From positions 1-50,968 of the IMG/VR virus record IMGVR_UViG_3300020711_000014: a DNA stretch of 50,968 bases. One strand, 5' to 3'. Made by a program: the position numbers and the translations under genes. This document shows positions 15,984-24,784 of the stretch, piece by piece. Numbering within the stretch: position 1 is the stretch's first letter; each line of letters opens with the position of its first letter. The stretch is from a virus. Below the pieces are notes generated by a model. It did not search any database. It was not told the DNA's origin and was given only the letters and a program-made list of their open reading frames with translations.

Positions 15984-15996
15984 ATAAAAGAAAACG

Positions 15997-16572
15997 ATGA
16001 AAATTAATCGCAAACTAAACATAGTTCTTCCTGTAGATATTGGCGAAGGCGAAAAAATATTTGTTCATTCAACACCTATTAGCCGAGATGTATTTGAAAA
16101 CTATTATTCGCAATTAGGCGCCGTTTTTACCAAATGTTTTGATGCCATCAATCAAGCGCATTTAGCGCTTACAGCACCTCAATTAGCTTATCCAGCGTTG
16201 AAAAAAATTTCTTTAGATAGCGGCACATGGGATAGCGTACAAAAAGGGCTAATAAATGAAATTATTAGGCTTTCCAACGTTATAATGGCGACAGAAAAAG
16301 GGTGGGAATCTGTACCTCTTGATTTAGTAATTAAACGTGAAATGTTAGACGAGGACACCGTAGCGGAGGTGCTAAGTTCGCTAGTTTTTTTTACGTCAAT
16401 TTGGCGGACAGCGCCAAAGGAATTAAGAATTTCCTTTTTGGAAATGGCAGGGTCGCTAAGGAATTGGGAGTTTATATCATTGGATTCTTCGGAGTATCTG
16501 AATGGCTTACCGACATTGACAATCAAAGAGAATATTGGAAAGAAAGCCAAAGCATCGTCCATTGCATCTTAG
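15997..16572 (+). CDS. Tail assembly chaperone, short form (gpG-like)
   Basis: 191 aa, helical, between tube and tape-measure genes where the tail chaperone pair is encoded. The reading frame contains an 8-T run at codons 130-132 (GTT TTT TTT ACG). A ribosome slipping -1 there enters a second open frame ending at 16694, giving a fused product of about 232 aa. Such a G/GT frameshift pair is a hallmark of tail assembly chaperones, which bind the tape measure and recruit tube protein. Confidence 0.8.
   Translation: MKINRKLNIVLPVDIGEGEKIFVHSTPISRDVFENYYSQLGAVFTKCFDAINQAHLALTAPQLAYPALKKISLDSGTWDSVQKGLINEIIRLSNVIMATEKGWESVPLDLVIKREMLDEDTVAEVLSSLVFFTSIWRTAPKELRISFLEMAGSLRNWEFISLDSSEYLNGLPTLTIKENIGKKAKASSIAS
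16386..16392 (+). promoter_or_regulatory. Programmed -1 frameshift site T TTT TTT
   Basis: Perfect slippery heptamer in the zero frame (X XXY YYZ with all T) inside the chaperone gene. The -1 frame is open from 16341 to 16694 and has no good start or RBS of its own, which favours frameshifting over re-initiation. Confidence 0.75.
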
Positions 16573-16694
16573 ATAAGCTATCAACCAGTGGATTTAGTGA
16601 TTTTGTTAACGAATATGGTTTAAAATGGATAGACGCAAGCGAATATAGGCAAAGGCACCTGATTCGAGCGATTAATAACAAATCTTTGTTTTAA
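16392..16694 (+). CDS. Tail assembly chaperone, frameshift extension (T-like domain)
   Basis: The -1 frame after the slippery site: YVNLADSAKGIKNFLFGNG and on to INNKSLF, about 100 codons. It overlaps the short form by 181 nt and stops 8 nt before the tape-measure ATG. It contains an aromatic-rich helix with VSEWLTDIDNQREYW. A TTG at 16401 is the only possible independent start and lacks an RBS. The extension would bind the tape measure in the fused GT form. Frame relation and location are seen; function is from the family. Confidence 0.75.
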   Translation, partial: YVNLADSAKGIKNFLFGNGRVAKELGVYIIGFFGVSEWLTDIDNQREYWKESQSIVHCILDKLSTSGFSDFVNEYGLKWIDASEYRQRHLIRAINNKSLF

Positions 16695-16702
16695 GGCACA
16701 TC

Positions 16703-18280
16703 ATGGCTGTTAAATCCGTTATAGAAATTGATGTCAATGACGAAAAATTTAAAGCGTTTCAGGCTGCCTTTGATAGATATCAAAAAACATTAGATTTACA
16801 GCAAAAAAGATGGTCTGAAGTAAATAAAACTTTTGACCAACTTAACAAAAAGCAAAAAGATTTTAATAAGTTAGTTAAAGATAACGCTAAAAATTTAAAA
16901 GATGCCGTATCTACTACCAGCAATATAGCTCGTAATATGGCGTCTGCTGCGCTTTCGGCGGCTAAATGGGTAGCTTATGGTGCTTTAGGTGGTGGGTTTG
17001 GTCTTGGTGCATTAGCTTCTTCTGCTTCTGACTATCGTCGCCAAGCTTTAGGTTTAGGCGTTTCTACAGGTCAATTACGGGCAGCTAACGTAGCCTATGG
17101 ACGAGCTTTTGACGCTCAATCCGTAATGAACAGTATTGCTAATATGCAATATGACCCTATAGGACAAGCTACGTTAGCCCGTTTAGGCGTTGCTAGAGGT
17201 GCAAATCCCGCTGAAAATTTGGGAGAAACTTTTAAAAACGCTGTAGCATTATTTGAAAAATTTGGCAAAAACCCTGTATTTGCCAAAAATTTAGGTTTAA
17301 CAGATATATTTAGTTTGGAAGAGTTACGCCGCGGATCAAATATGACTGCCAAAGAATTAGATGAAATGGCAGAACAGTTTGAAAAAGATAAAAAGATTTT
17401 TGAGTTAGATGATCGCGTTAGTAAAGCATGGCAAGATTTTTGGTATACGTTAAAGAAAAACGTCAATGTTTTAGAAGTTGGTTTTTTAAAATCGCTTAAA
17501 GATTTAGTACCTCAATTAAGTGAGCTTTCAGAAACTATTGCCAATGCTATTGTCAATCTATTGGCAAGTAAAGAATTTCAACAAGCCGTTAAAGATTTTG
17601 CAGATCAAATTTCTTCAGGAGAATTTCAAGAAAAAGTAAGTAAATTTTTTACTGCATTAGGGCAATTAGCTGACGGCATGATAACTATCATGCGAAAACT
17701 AGGGATATTACCTGCTGATGAAGCGGCAGAAATGGCAAAAGCAAAAGCTTATCAAAAAAGTTTAGCTCAAAAACAATACGATGAAATGACCCCCGCGCAA
17801 CGAAAATTGTTGGGATTACATGACCCTTCACTTTCTCCAGCCGAAGTAAATTTTAATCCGGGAAATATACGTTATATTGGGCAAAGCAACGCTGCTAAAG
17901 GGTATATGGGCTTTGCAAAATATAACTCTTGGCAAGAAGGTTTTAGCGCTCTTAATAAACAGTTATCATTGTACGAAACAGGGCAGTCAGCAGCGGCAGG
18001 AAACAGAAAATTACAAACTATTGCAGATATTATTTCTACTTATGCTCCTTCAAGTGAAAATAATGTTGAAGAATATATTAAATATGTCGCAAAACAATCA
18101 GGATTTGGGGCAACAGAACAACTAAATATTAATGATCCAAATACAAACTATAAGTTAATGTCGGCAATTGCTAATTATGAAATCGGTAAAGGAACTTCAT
18201 TTACACCACAAGGTGTACAAGTTATCATTAACAATAACACCGGTAACAATGCGATTGCTACCGCCGCAGCATTAAAATAA
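16703..18280 (+). CDS. Tape measure protein with C-terminal muramidase domain
   Basis: 525 aa. N-terminal coiled coil rich in Lys/Gln (about 1-75), then a hydrophobic glycine-rich segment SAAKWVAYGALGGGFGLG (about 88-105), more helices, and a C-terminal domain from about residue 375. That domain has FNPGNIRYIGQ, a DGWEGF-like SWQEGFSAL, YETGQSA, and YAPSSENNVEEYIKYVAKQSG, the pattern of the small phage muramidases related to PRD1 P5. It would set tail length and open peptidoglycan during DNA entry. At about 0.15 nm per residue it predicts a short tail of roughly 80 nm. Confidence 0.82.
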   Translation: MAVKSVIEIDVNDEKFKAFQAAFDRYQKTLDLQQKRWSEVNKTFDQLNKKQKDFNKLVKDNAKNLKDAVSTTSNIARNMASAALSAAKWVAYGALGGGFGLGALASSASDYRRQALGLGVSTGQLRAANVAYGRAFDAQSVMNSIANMQYDPIGQATLARLGVARGANPAENLGETFKNAVALFEKFGKNPVFAKNLGLTDIFSLEELRRGSNMTAKELDEMAEQFEKDKKIFELDDRVSKAWQDFWYTLKKNVNVLEVGFLKSLKDLVPQLSELSETIANAIVNLLASKEFQQAVKDFADQISSGEFQEKVSKFFTALGQLADGMITIMRKLGILPADEAAEMAKAKAYQKSLAQKQYDEMTPAQRKLLGLHDPSLSPAEVNFNPGNIRYIGQSNAAKGYMGFAKYNSWQEGFSALNKQLSLYETGQSAAAGNRKLQTIADIISTYAPSSENNVEEYIKYVAKQSGFGATEQLNINDPNTNYKLMSAIANYEIGKGTSFTPQGVQVIINNNTGNNAIATAAALK

Positions 18281-18288
18281 AGGTTTTT

Positions 18289-18939
18289 ATGAGCGCATCT
18301 TTAGGACAAACACTTTTTGAAAATGCGTATCAAAATACGCCTATTATTTTTCAAGGTGGAATTGCTAGCAGTTTGCCGGGACAAATACTACCAATCATTG
18401 CAATCACCGAACTTTTAGATATTGCAGGTTTACCTAGCGGGCAATTATTTGCTCAATATCGTCCTTTACCGGGCGGTACTTTAACTGAATGGCAAGTCGC
18501 TGAATACCCTTTTGCTAGTTTTCAAACGGCGGCAAATGCGGTAGTTCAACAACCATTAAAAATTAGTATGCAAATGATTTGCCCCGCGCAAAATGGCGGC
18601 GGCTATGTTTTAAAAATAGCTATTTTAAGTGCTTTAAAAGCAGTCATAGATCAACACATGTTAACAGGAGGAAGTTTTACGGTTGTTACGCCCGCGTATA
18701 CTTATACAAACTGTTTATTAACCTCAATACGAGATATTTCAAGTTCTTCTGAAAAACAAGTTCAATACATGTTTCAGTGGGATTTTGTGCAACCTTTAAT
18801 AACAGCTTCTGGCGCGCAATCTGCTTTAGGAACGCTTTACAAACGCTTTCAAGATCAAGTACCTAATACTTATCCACTTACATTTCAAGCTACCCCGCCA
18901 GTTAATTACAGCTATGATTCGATAACTCCAACTGTGTAA
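18289..18939 (+). CDS. Baseplate / tail-tip protein (216 aa)
   Basis: Directly follows the tape measure with an AAAGG site. Alpha/beta composition with a central QQPLKISMQMICPAQ strand region and a C-terminal SEKQVQYMFQWDFVQPL. Position corresponds to tail-tip or hub adaptor proteins (LysM-like or gp53-like) in contractile phages. No motif is recognised beyond context. Confidence 0.6.
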   Translation: MSASLGQTLFENAYQNTPIIFQGGIASSLPGQILPIIAITELLDIAGLPSGQLFAQYRPLPGGTLTEWQVAEYPFASFQTAANAVVQQPLKISMQMICPAQNGGGYVLKIAILSALKAVIDQHMLTGGSFTVVTPAYTYTNCLLTSIRDISSSSEKQVQYMFQWDFVQPLITASGAQSALGTLYKRFQDQVPNTYPLTFQATPPVNYSYDSITPTV

Positions 18940-18947
18940 ACGATATA

Positions 18948-19220
18948 ATGGCTACTTTAACGACATTTAACCCAGCACCTAACGTAAATTTTCAATTTAA
19001 TTGCACGTTAGACGGGAACCCTTACACAATAATTGTTAACTGGAATAACTACACTCCGCGTTATTACATCAATGTTTATGATACGGCAGGTCAGTTAATA
19101 GTTATTAACCCGTTAATAGGCTCACCTAATGATTTTAATATTAATTTAGTTTTTGGTTATTTTCAAACATCCACTCTTGTATACAAAGCTTCTAGCAATC
19201 AATTTGAGGTTACGCCTTAA
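18948..19220 (+). CDS. Baseplate plug-like protein
   Basis: 90 aa, nearly all beta: NVNFQFNCTLDGNPYTIIVN, then YYINVYDTAGQLIVINPLI. This matches the small baseplate plug family found between tail-tip and hub genes in contractile phages. It ends in TAATG with the next gene, so the two are coupled. Likely a ring or plug at the tube-hub junction. Confidence 0.7.
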   Translation: MATLTTFNPAPNVNFQFNCTLDGNPYTIIVNWNNYTPRYYINVYDTAGQLIVINPLIGSPNDFNINLVFGYFQTSTLVYKASSNQFEVTP

Positions 19221-20212
19221 TGCGGTACTACGAAATTGTTATCTCTCCGCCAGAAGGTGTTAAAGTAAACTCTAATACAACATTAAAATATTCGTCCCTT
19301 GCAAGCAATGGTCAAGCAAACGGCGCTGCCTTACAAATTGATTTAGACATATTTCAAACTTGGTATAACCAACCTGCACAAAACGGATACATAAAAATAC
19401 ATGGGGTTGATTTTAATGCGCTTACGCAAAATTCTAACTTTAACCCTATTGGCGATAAATATTTTTCTATTAAAGTTTATGTAGGAATGTCTAAGGGTTT
19501 ACCCTATGCTAACCCTCAACAAGCGGGGTTAATTTTAGATGGATCTATTTTGCAAGCTTTTGGAAATTGGCAAGGCAATCAAACAAGTTTAGATTTAATT
19601 GTCATTCCAACTGCATACATACAAACCAAAAATATTAATTTAGATTGGTATTGGACTACTGATAGAACGCTACAACAAGCTGTCGAACGTACGTTAAACA
19701 TTGCCTATAACAACCCTATTATTGAGGGTGGGTTTAGCCCAGATTTAAAATATCCACAAATGCAATGGGGACAATATTTAAGTTTGACTAGTTTTGCAAA
19801 GCAAATCTATAAATATAGTAAAGAGATAAACCCTGACCCCAAATATAAAGGCGCTTCTATCACCGCAACGCCAAAAGGATTTTTTTTATGGGATGGCACT
19901 CAAACAACAAAAACAGAAGTGATTAATGTTGATTTTCAAGATTTAATAGGTAATATAACTTGGATTAATACTTATACTATTCAAGCTAAATTAGTTATGC
20001 GAGCTAACCTACAAATAGGCAATTTAATTAAGTTTCCTAAAGGAGTACCTTATATTAATACTACTGGAAGCTATGCTCAATTGCGCGACGATGTAAATTT
20101 TAATGGTGAATACACAATTAGCCAAATTCGTCATTTAGGCTCTAGTCGTCAACCTAACGGTGATTCTTGGTGCACTATTGTTGAGTGTGTTATTTTGAAT
20201 GCTGTGCCATGA
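19220..20212 (+). CDS. Baseplate hub protein (gp27/gpD-like)
   Basis: 330 aa, between plug and spike genes, overlapping both by 1-4 nt. The sequence has hub-like features: QWGQYLSLTSFAKQIYKYSK, a KGASITATPKGFFLWDG strand pair, and a final beta region QLRDDVNFNGEYTISQIRHL followed by GDSWCTIVECV, as in late-control-D/XkdQ-type hubs that hold the spike trimer. Family assignment is by pattern and order. Confidence 0.72.
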   Translation: MRYYEIVISPPEGVKVNSNTTLKYSSLASNGQANGAALQIDLDIFQTWYNQPAQNGYIKIHGVDFNALTQNSNFNPIGDKYFSIKVYVGMSKGLPYANPQQAGLILDGSILQAFGNWQGNQTSLDLIVIPTAYIQTKNINLDWYWTTDRTLQQAVERTLNIAYNNPIIEGGFSPDLKYPQMQWGQYLSLTSFAKQIYKYSKEINPDPKYKGASITATPKGFFLWDGTQTTKTEVINVDFQDLIGNITWINTYTIQAKLVMRANLQIGNLIKFPKGVPYINTTGSYAQLRDDVNFNGEYTISQIRHLGSSRQPNGDSWCTIVECVILNAVP

Positions 20213-20859
20213 GTATTGGACAAAAACGCCCTTTTGCACGAACAATTAATGAGTTCGTCGATAACAGCATTGATGAAGCTAATCAATCTTATGGATTAGT
20301 TTTGCCTTGCCGCGTCATTGCCGTAAATGGCGCAATTGTTACCGTCAACTTTGAGATTACTAACGGAAAACAAACTTTTCCCCCTATAACTTGCCCAATT
20401 GCAGAATCAACTTATATACGTTTACCCGTACAAATTAATGATTTTGGTATAGTAATATCCGCAAATACTCGCCTTGGCGGTATTACAGGAATGGGGGATG
20501 GTAAACCTCGTTTATCAAACCCCAGTAATTTAGGCGGAATGGTATTTGTTCCGATAGGAAATGTTAATTGGTCATCAGTAGATCCTAATGCAGTTAATAT
20601 CAATGCTCCTAATGGAGTAGTTTTGAGGGATACTAATAATAATTGCACAGTTACTTTAACTCCTTCTGGAGTGACTGTGGCAATCGGAAGCACTAGTCTT
20701 ATAGTAAATAGTACAGGCGTAACAGTTAATGGTAAATTTACGGTTAATGGCGACGTTGCTACAACAGGCGCTTTAACAAATAATGGCAAAAATGTCGGTA
20801 GCACTCATAAACATTCGGGTGTTACATCAGGCTCAAGTAATACAGGGAATCCAGTATGA
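20209..20859 (+). CDS. Baseplate spike protein (gp138/gpV type)
   Basis: Start set at the ATG overlapping the hub stop (ATGA), giving MSIGQKRPFARTINEFVDNS, 216 aa. N-terminal OB-like domain (RVIAVNGAIVTVNFEI, then IGDFG-like QINDFGIVIS), a beta-helix stretch with repeated TVTLTPSGVTVAIG-type rungs, and a C-terminal tip STHKHSGVTSGSSNTGNPV. The H-x-H tip is the iron-binding apex seen in contractile-tail spikes. It forms the membrane-piercing trimer. Confidence 0.85.
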   Translation: MSIGQKRPFARTINEFVDNSIDEANQSYGLVLPCRVIAVNGAIVTVNFEITNGKQTFPPITCPIAESTYIRLPVQINDFGIVISANTRLGGITGMGDGKPRLSNPSNLGGMVFVPIGNVNWSSVDPNAVNINAPNGVVLRDTNNNCTVTLTPSGVTVAIGSTSLIVNSTGVTVNGKFTVNGDVATTGALTNNGKNVGSTHKHSGVTSGSSNTGNPV

Positions 20860-21179
20860 GAACTTATGGCGTAGATCCAGTTTCAAAACAATGGATAAAA
20901 ATAACCGAAACCGGATATGTTTGGCTGGCTACTTTGGCGCAAACTTTACGTTTAGAACAAGGCGAAAGCCCTGTCTATGGAAACTACGGTATTCCGGGAC
21001 ATCAATCCATAATGAGTCAAATTGCGCCTGACGCTGCAGTAAATAGAACACAAAATCAATATTCACCTTATTTTGCAAATTTGACAGTTTTAAAACAACA
21101 AAATACAGCCAACCCCACTTATAATATCAATGCTGTATTCCAGAATGGAACAATTATTTCTACAACGGTGGCAAGCTAA
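20856..21179 (+). CDS. Baseplate wedge protein (gp25/gpW-like position)
   Basis: 107 aa, coupled at both ends (ATGA and TAATG). It starts MRTYGVDPVSKQWIKITETG and contains TLAQTLRLEQGESPVYGNYG, a segment typical of the small wedge proteins that precede baseplate J proteins in Bcep781-like phages; the conserved Glu-Gly turn recalls the gp25 EPR region but EPR itself is absent. It probably joins the J-like protein in the wedge core. Confidence 0.68.
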   Translation: MRTYGVDPVSKQWIKITETGYVWLATLAQTLRLEQGESPVYGNYGIPGHQSIMSQIAPDAAVNRTQNQYSPYFANLTVLKQQNTANPTYNINAVFQNGTIISTTVAS

Positions 21180-22576
21180 TGGCACAAATTACTTCTGCTG
21201 GAGCAATACCAGCTTCACCAACAGATCTGCTTAATGCTGAAATAGCGGCAGCAACAGCCCTTGCTCCCGGTCTAACAGCCAATTTACCCGGCAGTCTTGT
21301 AGAAGATATGGCATCCACAGCCGCTGGTGCTGTGGTAATTCAAGATCAAGCTTTTGTAGACCTAGTTAACTCTATTAGCCCTGCAACCGCTAACCCTTCA
21401 ATTCTTTACCAATTGGGGCAAGTCTATGGCGTACAACAAGGTCAAGGTTCAAATACTTCTGTATATGTTGTGTTTACAGGGCTTGCTGGTTTTGTTATTC
21501 CTATTGGATTCACAGTTTCTGACGGAACTTACCAATATACCGTGCAAGATGGCGGCATTATTGCTTCCTCTGGGCAAAGCGCACCTTTGTATTGTTTAGC
21601 AACAGTTCAAGGCTCTTGGGCTATTCCAGCAGGAACTGTTACTCAAATCATCACATCTGTTCCAGCAGGGTTTACCCTTACTTGCACAAACCCTTCTGCT
21701 GGTTTAGCGGGTTTAACAGCACAGACTATTGCTTCTTATCAAGCTCAAGTCATGCAAGCTGGAATGGTAACTGCTCAAGGTGTTCCAGCTTTTATTAAAG
21801 CTCAACTACAGCAAGTATCAGGTGTGCAACCAAGGCTTATATCTGTCCGTTTGGTAGCCACAAATCAATGGGAAATTATCTGCGGTGGTGGAGATCCTTA
21901 TCAAGTAGCTAATGCTATTTTTAACTCTGTTCCAGATATTTCTAATTTAGTAGGGTCTACCCTAACTGTTACAGGAATTACTTCTGCAAACCCAGCAGTA
22001 GTGACTACTTCTTTAAATCATGGCTATGCTTCAGGTCAAACAGTTACCATTGCTGGAGTAAGCCCAAGTGGATTTAATGGCACTTTTACAGCTACAGTTT
22101 TAACTGAGAATACTTTTAGTGTTCCATTAAATGCAACTGCATTAACTTATGTAAGTGGCGGTGTAGTAACCCCTGATTTAAGAAATGTAACCGTAGCTAT
22201 TGATGATTATCCTGATACTTACAACATTACTTTTGTAAACCCACCAGCACAAACAGTAGCAGTTACTATTACTTGGAATACTATTTCAACCAATTTAATT
22301 AATCCAACTGCTGTGGCTACTTTAACTGCCCCAGCAATTGCTGATTACATTAACAGTATTCCTGTAGGCGTTCCAATTAATACTTATGAATTGCAAGATG
22401 CTTTTCAAAATGCTGTAGAACCAATTATTCCGCCAAGTCAAATTTCTAAAATTAACTATGTAGTGGCTATTAATGGTATTGATACATCACCAGTTTCTGG
22501 AACTTTATTGATCTATGGTGATCCTGAAAGTTACTTTACAACCAATACCAGCTTGATTACTGTAGTTCAAGGCTAA
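21179..22576 (+). CDS. Baseplate J-like protein
   Basis: 465 aa. Baseplate J pattern: LPGSLVEDMASTAAGAVVIQ near residue 40, NSISPATANPSILYQLGQVYG, then a beta domain with GFVIPIGFTVSDGTYQYTV and IPAGTVTQIITSVPAG. Residues about 260-325 hold an inserted beta domain (TTSLNHGYASGQTVTIAGVS, then GFNGTFTATV) similar to the one in the sheath protein. The C-terminal part ends with helical and strand segments of the family. It is a core component of baseplate wedges. Confidence 0.85.
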   Translation: MAQITSAGAIPASPTDLLNAEIAAATALAPGLTANLPGSLVEDMASTAAGAVVIQDQAFVDLVNSISPATANPSILYQLGQVYGVQQGQGSNTSVYVVFTGLAGFVIPIGFTVSDGTYQYTVQDGGIIASSGQSAPLYCLATVQGSWAIPAGTVTQIITSVPAGFTLTCTNPSAGLAGLTAQTIASYQAQVMQAGMVTAQGVPAFIKAQLQQVSGVQPRLISVRLVATNQWEIICGGGDPYQVANAIFNSVPDISNLVGSTLTVTGITSANPAVVTTSLNHGYASGQTVTIAGVSPSGFNGTFTATVLTENTFSVPLNATALTYVSGGVVTPDLRNVTVAIDDYPDTYNITFVNPPAQTVAVTITWNTISTNLINPTAVATLTAPAIADYINSIPVGVPINTYELQDAFQNAVEPIIPPSQISKINYVVAINGIDTSPVSGTLLIYGDPESYFTTNTSLITVVQG

Positions 22577-22577
22577 T

Positions 22578-23276
22578 ATGCAAACCCAAGTGCTACCAGC
22601 TTATCTTTATCAGCAATATACGCAAGATCCGTATAGTGAAGATTTGCAAGCATTTTTTACTGCATACAATACTGAATCTCAAACTAGGCTAGATGCTACC
22701 AATAATCTAGATTTACCTATCTATACAGGTCAATATGCACCTTTGTTAGATTGGACTGTTTATGGCATTTATGGTTACACAAGACCAACTCTAGGCACTC
22801 CAACGCAATTTTCACCTTCTAATGTCTACAATACTGTTCCTTATAACACTATTGCCTATTCCCAAGATACTGAAATTGCCCCATCAAATTACTATGCAGT
22901 AAATGATGATATTTTTAAAAGAATTGTGACTTGGAATTTTTACAAAGGCGATGGATTTCAATTTAATTGCCAATGGCTAAAAAGAAGAATTAAACGGTTT
23001 CTTTTTGGCTACAATGGAATAGATTTCCCAATAGATAATACTTATGAAATTAGCATCAGTTATGGGGCTAATAATGTGATTAACATTTTGATACCCCACA
23101 CTTCTGTTAGTGGAGTTTTTGAATCTGCATTACTTTCTGGTGTATTAAATGTGCCTTTCCAATACACCTACACTATTGCACTTTCAGGAACAATTTCATG
23201 GTTAAATAATTCTAGTGCAACAATTGGATGGAAAAATAATTCCAGCACACCTATTACTTGGTTTGCTGTGGAATAA
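22578..23276 (+). CDS. Tail protein, DUF2612 / gpI-like
   Basis: 232 aa immediately after the J-like gene. N-terminal LDLPIYTGQYAPLLDWTVYG and the central DDIFKRIVTWNFYKGDGFQF plus WLKRRIKRFLFGYNGIDF match the DUF2612 tail family that takes the place of gpI in many contractile phages. It would link the wedge to the fibres encoded downstream. The C-terminal repeats SWLNNSSATIGWKNNSSTPI look like a short fibre-binding strand repeat. Confidence 0.75.
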   Translation: MQTQVLPAYLYQQYTQDPYSEDLQAFFTAYNTESQTRLDATNNLDLPIYTGQYAPLLDWTVYGIYGYTRPTLGTPTQFSPSNVYNTVPYNTIAYSQDTEIAPSNYYAVNDDIFKRIVTWNFYKGDGFQFNCQWLKRRIKRFLFGYNGIDFPIDNTYEISISYGANNVINILIPHTSVSGVFESALLSGVLNVPFQYTYTIALSGTISWLNNSSATIGWKNNSSTPITWFAVE

Positions 23277-23286
23277 AGGATAATTT

Positions 23287-23799
23287 ATGACAGTTCCGTA
23301 TACTTTTGCTAGTGCTGTAGCTCCCCTTCCTTTATCGGAATTGGATGCTAACTTTGCTACTCCAATAACTTTGGGTAGTACCGTAATGATTTTGGGTGGA
23401 ACTTATACCACCATATCAGGGTTAACCCTTAATTCACCAGTATTTACAGGTACTATTGCTTTAGGAACTCCAGTATCTGGAGATCTTTCAAATTGCACAG
23501 GAAGTTTGGCAAATTGCACGGGATACACTTATGCAAATTTAGCAGGAACAGTTCCCACTTGGAATCAAAATACTACTGGTAATGCCGCAACAGCTACTAC
23601 TGCTAATAGTGCCATTAATGCTACTAATGCTACTAGAATTACCAATTCAGGTGGATGGTCTGTAACGCCTAGCGGAACAAAATTGTATTTTAATTACAAC
23701 GGGTCTAATGTAGCTTCATTAGATTCTTCTGGTAATTTTACAACCTTGGGCAACATTACTGGTTTGTCTGCAATAGGTTCTGATTCACCTACACCTTAA
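23287..23799 (+). CDS. Small tail fibre protein
   Basis: 170 aa. MTVPYTFASAVAPLPLSELD is a start typical of phage fibre proteins. Low-complexity beta stretch with TGTIALGTPVSGDLSNCTGS and NTTGNAATATTANSAINATN, as in trimeric fibre shafts. Very few charged residues. Part of the fibre cluster 23.3-30.1 kb. Confidence 0.7.
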   Translation: MTVPYTFASAVAPLPLSELDANFATPITLGSTVMILGGTYTTISGLTLNSPVFTGTIALGTPVSGDLSNCTGSLANCTGYTYANLAGTVPTWNQNTTGNAATATTANSAINATNATRITNSGGWSVTPSGTKLYFNYNGSNVASLDSSGNFTTLGNITGLSAIGSDSPTP

Positions 23800-23812
23800 T
23801 TTAGGAGTTTAA

Positions 23813-24478
23813 ATGGCAAATACAACAATTAACAGTTCTGGAGTAACTTTTCCAGACGGAACAACTCAAGGCACTTCTGGCGCACCTTTTATTAAAGGTC
23901 AAGCATTTACATCTAACGGCACATTTACTATTCCTACTGGAGTTACTGCACTTAAAGTTACAGTAGTAGGCGGTGGCGGTGGTGGTGGTGCTTCAGGTGG
24001 TGCTCTTGGAGGAAGCGGTGGTGGTGGCGGTACTGCTATTTCTTATTTAACAGGATTAACTTCTGGTGGAACTTTAGCAGTAACTATTGGCGGTGCTGGT
24101 TCTGCTGGCTCAGGGAATGGTGGCAGTGGCGGTACATCTTCTGTTGCTTCAGGAACACAATCTATTACTACTATTTCTGCTACTGGTGGGAGTGGTGGAA
24201 TAAATCAAGGTGCAGGAGGTGCTGGTGGTGTTGGTTCTAATGGAACAATAAATATTGGCGGTGGCGGCGGTGGTGGTGGTGGAGTTCAAAGTGCTGGCGG
24301 AAATGCAGGAGGTGCAAATGGCGGATGTTCTACATTAGGTGGAGGAGGTCAAGGCACTACTGGTACTGGAGGTGCAGGTAGAAGTTATGGTGGAGGTGGT
24401 GCAAGCGGTCAGACAAGTGGATGTGGTACAAACAATGGCGGTGCTGGTGCTGCTGGTGTAGTTGTATTTGAATGGTAA
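23813..24478 (+). CDS. Glycine-rich fibre tip / adhesin-like protein
   Basis: 221 aa. N-terminus NSSGVTFPDGTTQGTS is a common fibre motif. From residue about 55 on it is dominated by polyglycine runs (e.g. GGGGGGASGGALGGSGG) interrupted by short strands, ending GAGAAGVVVFEW. Such glycine-rich modules occur in phage receptor-binding tips that pack polyglycine helices. Probably an adhesin or tip, but receptor binding is inferred. Confidence 0.7.
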   Translation: MANTTINSSGVTFPDGTTQGTSGAPFIKGQAFTSNGTFTIPTGVTALKVTVVGGGGGGGASGGALGGSGGGGGTAISYLTGLTSGGTLAVTIGGAGSAGSGNGGSGGTSSVASGTQSITTISATGGSGGINQGAGGAGGVGSNGTINIGGGGGGGGGVQSAGGNAGGANGGCSTLGGGGQGTTGTGGAGRSYGGGGASGQTSGCGTNNGGAGAAGVVVFEW

Positions 24479-24490
24479 TAGGAAAATAAA

Positions 24491-24784
24491 ATGACAACTC
24501 AAAACTATTTAGTAGTTGAAAGCAATGTTGTAACCAATATTTGTGTTTGGGATGGCGATACAAATACATGGACACCCCCAGCAAATTCAACAATGCTAAT
24601 TCAAGCCGATACACCAACTAAAGTATGGACTTACGATAAAGCATCAAATTCTTATGTTCTTACAGAACAATTAGGTGGTGGGGATATTGGATTTACTTGG
24701 GATGGTTCTGTATTAACAACTAATGAGCCACAGCCTGCACCTCCAAAAGCACAACCAATAGCTAGTGGAACTACAACTGCATAA
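24491..24784 (+). CDS. Hypothetical tail-associated protein (97 aa)
   Basis: N-terminal strands NYLVVESNVVTNICVWDGDT and Trp-rich NTWTPP, then a linker and a Pro-rich C-terminus (EPQPAPPKAQP). Placed between adhesin-like and cupin genes; overlaps the cupin start through TAATG. Similar short proteins accompany fibres in many phages. Possibly a fibre chaperone; function unknown. Confidence 0.6.
   Translation: MTTQNYLVVESNVVTNICVWDGDTNTWTPPANSTMLIQADTPTKVWTYDKASNSYVLTEQLGGGDIGFTWDGSVLTTNEPQPAPPKAQPIASGTTTA

Noticed and set aside
16401-16694. Independent gene from TTG at 16401
   Set aside because: No RBS, rare start, and a perfect slippery site upstream in the right frame relation; frameshift expression is the better explanation.
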